Positions 24,101 through 36,100 of a stretch of 64,000 nucleotides of DNA are shown one piece after another. Source of the stretch: Anadara kagoshimensis (lineage: Eukaryota; Mollusca; Bivalvia; Arcoida; Arcidae); assembly GCA_021292105.1 (NCBI GenBank), contig CM037874.1, positions 8,262,653 to 8,326,652 on the forward strand, in the 5' to 3' direction. Within the stretch, counting starts at the first letter, position 1, and the number at the start of each line of letters is the position of its first letter. The translations under genes and the position numbers were made by a program. Below the pieces are notes generated by a model. It made no database searches. It was not told where the DNA came from and saw only the letters and a program-made list of their open reading frames with translations.

Positions 24101-27100
24101 TAGTTCTATCCCTTGATCTGCTTCTAGATCTCCTTCCAGCCTTTCTACGTCTTATTGGTGATGAGTCTGAATCAGGACTCCTGTGTTTGTCCTCCCTTAC
24201 CTGATCCCTATTTTCTTGTAAATTCTGCTCAAGATATACTGGCATTCTGATTCCCTTACCCCCTCTGCCTCTGCCTCTACCTCTTTTGATAATATTCATT
24301 TCATGTTCATTTATTTCTCTTCCTCTGGATCTTTGCATCGTTTGGTTTAGATATGGCTTGAATTGTCTAATATCAAATCTTGACTGATGCTGTGAGACAG
24401 GTGGATTGGTTGGTCCACTGGAACCAAATCTTGTCTGGTACTGTGAGCTGTATCCACTGAAACCAAAACCTGAAGCAGGTGGATTGCTTAATCCACTAGA
24501 ACCAAATCTTGTCTGGTACTGTGAGCTGGATCCACCAAAACCCAATGCAGTTGGCTGTATTGTTGTTGATGGTTTCATTGCTGGAATCAATAAAGGATCA
24601 AAATTTGGAGCAAAATACTTGTCAGTAACTTGTCTTTTAGTTGTTTTATTGATATCTTGTTTAATTCCAGCAGAATGAACTGTTGTTGTACCCGTGTCAT
24701 CTTGATTAGTCTTGCCAAATGACAGTGATGTGGATCTGAATGTTGGGCTGTAAATACAGTGAGTTGGTGATGGGGGTCTGTATGCTGGCGCTGTAGGGCT
24801 ATATGATGGTGCCGTGGGTCTGTACCCTGGTGCTGTGGGACTGTATGCTGGTGCTGTGGGGCTGTATGATGGTGTTGTTGGATTGTATGGTGGCTGTGGG
24901 TCTGTATGCTGGAGATGTGGGGCTATATGATGGAGATGTGGGGCTATATGAAGGAGATGTGGGACTATAGCATGGTAATGGTGCTGGCTGGAGTGTTGCT
25001 GAGGCAAGCCCAAACATTTGAGATGGTGGTGTATGGGAATCTAATTCTTTCATGAAAGCATCATAGGTAGATAGAGAATCTTGTGCCACCTCAGTGGTAT
25101 CTTGACTACGAAACAATGGTGTAGCAACAGTTCCATTGAGGAAACCCAACTCTGATAAATCTATTTCATCTTCAACATCTAATACATTTGCTGCTTCAAA
25201 TATTGATGGTGATTTAGGACCAAATAAAGGCGATGGTGGTGAGATATCCATCGAATGAATGCTGTCTGCTGATGGTGACAATGTATCAGCCAAAATATTA
25301 ATATCAGATGATTTTGCTTTCCTTTTTCTCTTAGGGACTTGCATTTTTATGTCCCCTTTTTCAAAGTCAACCGACTCCAAATCTTTGTCCACATCTTGTG
25401 TTTTGTATAAAACAGAACCTTCATCCAGCAAGCATTCCTTTTCCCTTGTATGCTGCACTGAATAATCTTCTGCAACCAGTGGAGTAATTTCTATTCCCAT
25501 TATATCCTCACCTTCATCATCATTATCGTCATCTGAATAGTCCACAGGAACAGGTATATGTTCAGCTACTGGCGCAGACTTTCTGGCACCATATTTAAAG
25601 AGTTGTTTTGGGGGAATTGGTTGTTTTTCGTCAATATTATTGACTTGTTTTGATATGGGGAACTTGACTTCTGAATCGTCACTGTCATCAGAGTCATCGC
25701 TAAATACAAAAACTCCTCCAGCAGCTGGAGCTGACTCTCTCGATAATCTAGTACATTCTTCAACAGGAACTTTTGAATCGCCACTTTCATCCGATTCAGT
25801 TTCTTCTGAACTAGCCAAATCACAACTTTTTATAGATTTTCGTGCAGCTTTTGTGGCAATTAGTTTTTTACCTCCTAACTTAATTTGTGAGAAAGGAACC
25901 TGAGCAAACTCACTAGACTTCTCTGATTGATCACTCATAATGTCCTCCTGCAAATAATTACAAAATATCAATACATGACAGAGAACATTAATCCTCTTGC
26001 TGCCACACAGACATCTGTGTGTCTTCTACTGGCAGTTTGCCATAGGGATACATATGTCCTTTCAATGAAACGGACAATGCTTAGTTACAGGGCTAAGATA
26101 TACTTAAAAGTAAAATAAACAAAAATACAAATGTTGACTATTAACAGTTATCATTTACTAATGACGTCATATGACTATAAAACACACGAGACGTCATAGC
26201 CCATTGTTACTATCATATCAATTTGCACTGTGTATGTCAATTTGGCACTGCCAACATTGCATTGATATTTAATTTGGCACTGCCAACGCTGTTTTGAAAT
26301 TTAATTTGGCAGAAGAGGGATAAACCAGCATTTACTGTAGTCAACAATTTATTTGCTAAAAGAATTCTTAATATAGCCTAGAAGTATAGTTCCTTATATT
26401 CAAAAGTTACACATTTTTTTTAAATAAAACCAATTTAGATTTAGCAGTGACTTTATTGAACTGTGTCTTCAAGGTACAGCATGACCCATGAAAGATCAAC
26501 CAAAAACCTGTCTAAACTGAACTACAGTCAAACCTTTGAAAACTGAACCCAGGGTAATCCAAAAACCTGACTCAAGTGAGCTACTTCCACTGAACACAAG
26601 GAAATCTACAACCTTGTATAAAGTCAACTCTATTGCCAACCTGTAAAAGCTAAAAACAAGGTAATTCAAAACCTGTCTTAAGTGAAGTACAGTAAAACTT
26701 GTGTAAGCTGAACCAAATGTAATTCAAAACCTGTCTTAAGTGAAGAACAGTAAAACTTGTGGCAGCTGAACCAAAGATAATTCAAAACCTGTCTTAAGTC
26801 AAGTACAGTAAAACTTGTGGCAGCTGAACCAAAGGTAATTCAAAACCTGTCTTAAGTGAAGAACAGTAAAACTTGTGGCAGCTGAACCAAAGGTAATTCA
26901 AAACCTGTCTTAAGTCAAGTACAGTAAAACTTGTGGCAGCTGAACCAAAGGTAATTCAAAACCTGTCTTAAGTGAAGTACAGTAAAACTTGTGGCAGCTG
27001 AACCAAAGGTAATTCAAAACCTGTCTTAAGTCAAGAACAGTAAAACTTGTGACAGCTGAACCAAAGGTAATTCAAAACCTGTCTTAAGTGAAGTACAGTA

Positions 27101-30100
27101 AAACTTGTGGCAGCTGAACCAAAGGTAATTTAAAACCTGTCTTAAGTTAAGAACAGTAAAACTTGTGACAGCTGAACCAAAGGTAATCCCAAAACCTGTC
27201 TTAAGTGAAGTACAGTAGAACTTGTGTAAGCTGAACCAAAGGTAATCCCAAAACCTGTCTTAAGTGAAGTACAGTAGAACTTGTGTAAGCTGAACCAAAG
27301 GTAATTCAAAACCTGTCTTAAGTCAAGTACAGTAGAACTTGTGAAAGCTGAACCAAAGGTAATCCCAAAACCTGTCTTAAGTCAAGTACAGTAGAACTTG
27401 TGTAAGCTGAACCAAAGGTGATTCAAAACCTGTCTTAAGTCAAGTACAGTAGAACTTGCGAAAGCTGAACCAAAGGTAATCCCAAAACCTGTCTTAAGTG
27501 TAGTACAGTAGATCTTGTGTAAGCTGAACCAAAGGTAATCCCAAAACCTGTCTTAAGTTAAGTACAGTAGAACTTGTGTAAGCTGAACCAAAGGTAATTC
27601 AAAACCTGTCTTAAGTCAAGTACAGTAGAACTTGTGTAAGCTGAACCAAAGGTAATCCCAAAACCTGTCTTAAGTCAAGTACAGTAGAACTTGCGAAAGC
27701 TGAACCAAAGGTAATTCAAAACCTGTCTTAAGTCAAGTACAGTAGAACTTGTGTAAGCTAAACCAAAGGTAATCCCAAAACCTGTCTTAAGTCAAGTACA
27801 GTAGAACTTGTGTAAGCTGAACCAAAGGAATTCCCAAAACCTGTCTTAAGTGAAGTACAGTAGAACTTGTGTAAGCTGAACCAAAGGAATTCCCAAAACC
27901 TGTCTTAAGTTAACTACTGTGAAACCTGCAAAAGCTGAGCCCAAAGTTATCCAAATATCTGTCTAAACTGAACTTCAGTGAAACTTGTGAAAGCTGAACC
28001 AAAGATGATTCAAAACCATGGCTTAAGTTAACTACTGTGAAACCTGCAAAAGCTGAACCCAAAGTTATCTGAATACCTGTCTAAACTAAAGTGAAACTTG
28101 TGAAAGCTGAACCAAAGGTGATTCAAAACCATGGCTTAAGTTAACTACTGTGAAACCTGCAAAAGCTGAACCCAAAGTTATCCAAATACATGTACCTGTC
28201 TAAACTAAAATGAAACTTGTGAAAGCTGAACCAAAACTTAGCTACAAAGGAACTAATTCAAAAACCTGTCCAGAGGGAACTACAGTGCAACCTGTGGAAA
28301 TTAAATTCAAAGTAAACAAAATAAAACTGTCTTAAAACTTAGCTACAGTTGAATTTGTGACAGCTGAACCCAAAATAAAAATAAAACAAAAGTAACCCTC
28401 TTCTCCTCAATCTCTGTGTGTGGTGGTATAATTATATATATATATATTTAAAAGTAATCATGGTAAACATTTTACAGACTGAACCAGTTTACTAATGTGT
28501 TCTTTGTCAAGGTCAACAAGCAGAACCAGTTTACTAATGTGTTCTTTGTCAAGGTCAACAAGTAGAACCAGTTTACTAATGTGTTCTTTGTCAAGGTCAA
28601 CAAGCAGAACCAGTTTACTAATGTGTTCTTTGTCAAGGTCAACAAGCAGAACCAGTTTACTAATGTGTTCTTTGTCAAGGTCAACAAGCAGAACCAGTTT
28701 ACTAATGTGTTCTTTATCAAGGTCAACAAGCAGAACCAGTTTACTAATGTGTTCTTTATCAAGGTCAACAAGCAGAACCAGTTTACTAATGTGTTCTTTA
28801 TCAAGGTCAACAAGCAGAACCAGTTTACTAATGTGTTCTTTATCAAGGTCAACAAGCAGAACCAGTTTACTAATGTGTTCTATGTCAAGATCAAAAAGCA
28901 GAACCAGTTTACTAATGTGTTCTTTATCAAGGTCAACAAGCAGAACCAGTTTACTAATGTGTTCTTTGTCAAGGTCAACAAGCAGAACCAGTTTACTAAT
29001 GTGTTCTTTATCAAGGTCAACAAGCAGAACCAGTTTACTAATGTGTTCTTTGTCAAGGTCAACGAGTGGCTCTAAACCGTAAATGTATACTTTAGACCAC
29101 TTAGCCACAGAGGTCCTGACTAGAAATTGGAAAAGTTGCAGAATACACTAATGGAGAATTATTATTTCAATTGTATATAGAATTATACATTTTAACATTT
29201 TTCCATAAAAAGTTATTCCAAGTAAAAGCAACTCTGTAACTGGCAAAAACAATACAGTAGGTGTATATCATATGATACACAAGAAATCCTGACTGTTAGA
29301 GTACTTACCGAAGGACCTGGTCCTCCTCGTAAACGTAATACCAAGTATACAATAGCATCCTCTGGTAAATCTATAAAAGAGAAAATAAAACACTATTGCT
29401 TTAATAGCAATCAGACCTTTTAGTGAATGTTAAAGTAATTCTTAAAGTTAGCAGCAAGAGTACATGTACTATGTATTACAAAAACATACTCACAAAATGT
29501 AAACTTACTGGAATTAAGGGAGAAAAATCCAGATCTAAACAAGTAGCAGTCACCTTTATTGAAACCACTGAGCAATGGAAATGCTGTAGTTTGGATGTCC
29601 CTTCTTTTTCTGTATTTTAATTTTTCAAGCAACAAGACAGGCATTAAATAATAAAGAATAAAGTGACCAACTAGATGTACATCTCTTATTATTATTCAAT
29701 CAAGTACAGTCAAACCTGACTATAAAGGTCACCTAAAGGAACCAGTAAAAGTGGCCTTTATGGGCAGGTGGCCTTTATACACAGGTTAAAATATGAATAA
29801 AGAACAATTGGGATACAATTCTACTGGTTTTTATAAGCAGGTGGCCCTTATATAGAGGTGGCTTTTAAGGCAGGTTGGAATGACTATAGTTTGAATGTCC
29901 CTTCTTTACCTGTGAGATGATTTTAAAAGCAACAAGGTAGTTATTCAATCAAGGAACAAACTGACCAACTAGATGTACATCTCTAGTATGAGTATGGTAC
30001 ATTATGTTACAGCTGGTTCGTCAAACAATTTAATTTTTGATGCCCTTTTTTGGCTGTAATGCCTGTCCATTTGAATATTGTAGGGAGCCTTTTAATTTAT

Positions 30101-33100
30101 TAGCTAATTAAATAAACTGGAACAAAAAGAAATTAAATGTTACACTAAAGGAAAATCCATACAACCTGGCTGTTACTGGAACCCATAACCCCTCTCCCCA
30201 TCATAACGTCTTGGTGGTTAAGGGGTACAGCATCTACCTCAGGAGCAGCAGGTTGTGAATTTAAACCCTAGCTGGGTCCACATGACTTTGAAATTTGAGA
30301 TTGCCTGGTGCTCAGTATTAAGAGAACAGAGTATCATCTGGCTCACCTGGTGTCTGTATAATGTGACTGGGGGGGAGTGGGTGGTAATCTTGTCTGCAGG
30401 ATACTGATTATGTAAAATAGCACCTTAAAGTCTCCCTGAGTGTGTTCTAGTACAAGAAAGAACGTAAAATACACTTGAACATCTCAAAATTGCATACACA
30501 GACTTGTTCACAGATTAATCCTTGCAGATTAATAAATGTGCTCTCATTGTAAATAGCTGAACATTTTCTGATGTGATGTTAAACTACATTATAACAACAA
30601 TAATTCCATCAATCGCAAACAAAAACACCCACATATATCCAGACATAAAGTCATAGAAAAATATTTATACTTTAATACATGTACTATAAAAGATGTATAA
30701 ATGCTAATGCAGCTATGATTAATTATTAACACAATGAAGATGTATAAATGCTAATGCAGCTATGATTAATTATCAACACAATGAAGATGTATAAATGCTA
30801 ATGCAGCTATGATTAATTATCAACACAATGAAGATGTATAAATGCTAATGCAGCTATGATTAATTATTAACACAATGAAGATGTATAAATGCTAATGCAG
30901 CTATGATTAATTATTAACACAATGAAGATGTATAAATGCTAATGCAGCTATGATTAATTATCAACACAATGAAGATGTATAAATGCTAATGCAGCTATGA
31001 TTAATTATTAACACAATGAAGATGTATAAATGCTAATGCAGCTATGATTAATTATTAACACAATGGTTTTAATACCTGGCATTTTATAACATAATACACA
31101 TTTTGAAAATTTTGAAATCCTAAAATCCATTTCTTTAACATTTTTACTTTATATTTCTTCTTTGACTTATTCTGTGCTTTTATAACTTTATAATGCAAGA
31201 ATTTCACTGAGCTAATGGTGGTGATGAATCAAAGAGGATTTTCAAAAACTCGTATTAAATCTTTGTTTTAGCTTCAACCATCATGTAATTTGTACTGGCG
31301 TCATTGTTATTCATACTTGCATGAATAACAATAAAAAGAATGTCATATCTTTTGCAACATTGACATTCATATTTGCATTACAATTAAAAGGTTGTCATAT
31401 CTTAAGTAACATTGTTGTTCATACTCGCATGAATAACAATAAAAAGAATGTCATATCTTAAGTAACATTGTTGTTCATACTCGCATGAATAACAATAAAA
31501 GAATGTCATATCTTAAGTAACATTGTTGTTCATTCTTGCATGAATAACAATAAAAAGAATGTCATATCTTAAGTAACATTGTTGTTCATACTCGCATGAA
31601 TAACAATAAAAAGAATGTCATATCTTAAGTAACATTGTTGTTCATTCTTGCATGAATAACAATAAAAAGAATGTCATATCTTAAGTAACATTGTTGTTCA
31701 TTCTTGCATGAATAACAATAAAAAGAATGTCATATCTTAAGTAACATTGTTGTTCATTCTTGCATGAATAACAATAAAAAGAATGTCATATCTTAAGTAA
31801 CATTGTTGTTCATTCTTACATGAATAACAATAAAAAGAATGTCATATCTTAAGTAACATTGTTGTTCATTCTTGCATGAATAACAATAAAAAGAATGTCT
31901 GTCATATCCTAAGTAACAGTGTGAAAACAATCAGTCAACTTCATCAATATTTGGTCCTTTTTTGTATCCTTTAGACAGTGAATTTCCATTTGACCTGGAC
32001 AGCATAAGGTCAGATAAAATAGTGATTTTCTGAACGTCACTTTGTTAATCCATTACTGGCTCAACTGAGGTAAATAAATTTCAACGTCACTTTGTTAATC
32101 CATTACTGGCTCAACTGAGGTAAATAAATTTCTTTGTACTAACTCCAACCATTTGACCACTTCATCTTCAGTGCCAAATATATATCATTAAACACAGCTT
32201 TATCTGTATAATACGATTCTTCAGTGTTATTTCTGCTTGTAGATATAAGTCTATCTCTGACACAACGTTGACAATTTTCATCTTCCACACAATATTTCTC
32301 AGAATCATGAACCATTTTTTCAATCTCTTTTTGGCTAAGGCGACCTTAAAATAAAATGTAAATTTTGTTTTAAATACAAGGTGGAATACTATGAAATAGT
32401 TTGTATTGTAGATTTTCAGAGAGAGCAAGATCAAGAGAAGAAGGATGGGAATGGAGAATGAGTTAGTTGGATTAAGCAGTGATGGAGAGTCTGTGCACTG
32501 GTGAGAGATTTTGGAGATAATTTTAATTTACAGTTGTGTGTTATCTGTGATAACAAGATTTCTCAATATAAGTGAAATATTTTTGGGACGTCAAACCCAT
32601 TAAATCATTTCATCTTACCTTTGTCATTCGTAATGCGCAGTTTGTTGCCATTTCCTGTAGATTTATCCACTGCTGATACAGTAAGAACACCATTTGCATC
32701 AATATCCATGGTAACTTCAATCTGGGGCTCACCATGGGGTGCAGGCATTATATTATGAATTTCAAATTCTCCTAAATAGTTATTGTCTTTTGTAAATGCT
32801 CGTTCACCTTCAAATACTTTGATCACTATTTTTGTCTGATAATCACAATATGTGGTATAATTTTTCACTTTTTTGGTTGGTATAGTACAGTTTCGTTTGA
32901 TTATTACATCCATAAGACCACCTGCTGTTTCAATACCTAGTGACAATGGTGTAACATCCAGCAAGAGTAAACAAGGAAATGGATCTGGCCTGGACGGTCT
33001 TAATTCCACATTAAAATCATCTTCATCTGATAATGGATCTGGCCTGGACGGTCTTAATTCCACATTAAAATCATCTCCATCTGATAATGAATCTGGCCTG

Positions 33101-36100
33101 GACGGTCTTAATTCCATATTAAAATCATCTTCATCTGTTGAAAAGTCTTCTTCTTGAATGTCTGAAACATACACAGGAATTGATAAACAACTATTTTCAC
33201 ATATCAATATTAACCAGGGGTTTATTAATTGATTGAATGATTGATTGATTGATTCATTCATTTTTTAAAAACTTTATACTTAACATTTCTAGATCTGATT
33301 AATATTTATATTATAAATATACAGTAAAACCTCTCTAAACCGGACAAGCTCCGGACCATAGATTTTGTCCGGTTTTGGGAGGTGTCCGGTTTAGAGAGGT
33401 TTTGACATTTTTATCTGGTTTTTTAACTAGTTTATCTCCCCTTAACTAAATAAATGATACATGTCAGAGAAGCCACAATCAACAACACTGTACATGTTAA
33501 TGTTACGTAAACATCTCATTAGAAGATATGCTATATGTAAAAGCACTGTTTAATTTTATATCATCTCTAATTCACTTTCTTAATAGGATTCTAATTAAGG
33601 TACTAAGGTCAAACGACACTATCTTTATTAATCCCTGACAGGTCAACAATAGTGTTGACACTATTTGATTACTTCATTATTAGATTAACATCCATAAGGT
33701 GTTGCTGGATAATAGTTAACAAAACAACTGTAGCAACTATAGATAAGATGAGACTATATGGAGGTGATTATTTTAAGTCATTGTGTCGATTAATAAATAA
33801 ATTAATAAACAAATTTAGATTATGAAGAAAAATCAGAGAAGAAAGATAGAAAAAAATATATAGATGAAAAATATTAAAACAATAAATATAGTAGTAATTA
33901 AATTAAATACCAAATATTTTAAATAAAAATTAAAAAACATAATTCAACATTTTTTATAAACCTCTTTAAAACTAAAATATTTAAAAAAGGAAAAAAAGTA
34001 ATCAAAAAAAAACAATTCAAAATGTTGTCCGGTTTAGAGAGGTTCAATTTTAAGGATATAAGCAACTTGGGACTAAAAAGTTTGTCCGGTGTCCGGAATA
34101 GAGAGTGTCCGGTTTAGAGAGGTTCTTGTTAGTTGAAATAAAGAAGGATAAATTCGGGACCAAATATTTTGTCCGGAATAGAGAGTTGTCCGGTTTAGAG
34201 AGTGTCCGGTTTAGGGAGGTTTCACTGTATTATCTAAATAAGGAGTGTACTGTTGCCATAGCAACCAGAATAAAGGCTTTTAGATATATAGAATGAGTTT
34301 CATACACATGATAAATCCTCATATAAAAAGTTTATGCATGCTCACTGACTACAATTGATTCCCACTTGGATCATCCAGTTCATTTTATGAAGGCTAGTTT
34401 TCTCTGGACACTCATGTTTCCTCTACCATTTTAGAACTGACCACCTTGTTATCAGAATCTAGATTTGGATGTTAAACACAATTTCTCCATTCATGCCCAG
34501 GCAATAATATTTTTGGCACCGTAAATCCCTATAAACCTTTAAAATTTATTTTTAAAGGAGTGGTCATTATGCAAAATGGTGACACAACTGTGGGGTTGAA
34601 ATTCTTGAGAAAATGTCCACATACAATGGTCATTTCCATCATCTTTATTATTGTGTATCAGTTTCATAATGGTTGATATATTTTACAGATTCACAAATTA
34701 GCTGCATGTCATACTTAAAAGAGGGTGCTGCAGTATTTTAAGATAGAATAAACAAGAGACAACAAGAAACACAGTTTTGTGTTTCATATAGACAGGCTTA
34801 TGAAAGATAGAGCCAAATGTTACATGAATGTTTATATTTGAATTTTATAGTGCATGCATTATAAAATATTCCCATTCAATGATGGTTTTATGACTGGAGT
34901 CTAAACAGGATATATCACAAGGGATGTGTAGTTCACCTGTATATATGGTTTATCATTTAAAAGGTAAGCTAATATAATTACAGACAATTAAAACAAACAA
35001 ATAAAATCCAGTGTTCATTCTTGAAGGAGACCAAAGGGTCAGTGATCCTTTATTTTGCCAAATGTCCCCAATGTTAAGGCTTTAGAGGGCCATATTTAAC
35101 ATTATATGAATGTAAAAATATTAATGTTATTTTGTTTTAGAGGAATTTATCTTGAAAATGGTCCCACCTGAAAAATCCTAGAATGAACACTGAAAAGTTA
35201 TTTAATAAATAATCTGTACCCCGAGTATTTATTTCTGACTGAATATGGATGTAGTTTTCTTCGGTCTTCAATCTGTCCATATCAACATCCTGTAATGTTT
35301 GTTCTGAGTCTCTCATCATTGGTTCCTCATCCATACATAACTGGTACATCATTGGTTGCATTATTGGTGACCTTGACCTCTGTGACACTTGTTCCAAACA
35401 AAATTCAGCTATTTGTGAATGATATTTTTCTTGTTCCTCGTGTCTGTTAGATTTTCTTTTGTGCTTGTGACTTGTGGTAGTTGTGTTTATTTCAGAGTCG
35501 TGCTGACCTGGCGTAAATCTTCCATTCGCTGTGTGAACTAGATCATAAAGAGGCCCTTGTTTGTACATCAGCCTGACTCTATTTAACAACTGTTATTCTT
35601 TCAAGTTTTGACATTTCACATATTTGATACCTTATTATGGGCACATGAGCACTTTTTAAATATTTGCAAAAGAACTGTGCTAAAGTGAAACCCATCTTAA
35701 AGGCCCAATCAGGGAACTGGCATCTTCACCACAATCCATTCAATATGCTATTCCTGGCTCTCATTTATAATACTGATTAAATGCACTCAAAAAGAATGTT
35801 ATTTCTGTCTAAAGTGAACCCGGTATACCATTAGCATTGTTTGTTGAATTAACCTGTGTAAATTGAAACCTAATAAAACCAAATCAAAAAGTTTGATTAA
35901 GACAGGTTTCACTATGTTACATTTTCAATATGAAGTATTTTGTCATCTTGGATTTTGTTATACAGTCAACCTGTCTTAAAGACCACTTCTATATAAAGAC
36001 CACCTGCTTATAAATGCCAGTGAAATTTTATCCCTTTTACTCTTTATTCATGTTAAGTGATCTTGTATAAGGGCCACCTGCACCTAAAGACCACTTTCAC

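Noticed and set aside
24406-24678. Plus-strand open frame with [18 protein letters not shown] repeats
   Set aside because: Antisense shadow of the repetitive PARP4 exon 25.
23724-25013. Treating the SR/RG-rich frame as a separate gene from the acidic frame upstream
   Set aside because: Heptads continue across the frame change, and the flanking exon phases fit one exon with a 2-nt deletion.
26162-26169. TGACGTCA palindrome as a CREB-type enhancer
   Set aside because: It lies within a probable TIR element in an intron. One 8-bp match is not enough.
28458-29108. Long repeat proteins in both strands ([14 protein letters not shown] and [13 protein letters not shown] types)
   Set aside because: A 42-bp tandem array is open in most frames because 42 is divisible by 3. 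It lies within a PARP4 intron and has no splice or start support.
30669-31913. The two short tandem arrays as a CRISPR-like array
   Set aside because: Head-to-tail identical units with no unique spacers, in an animal intron.
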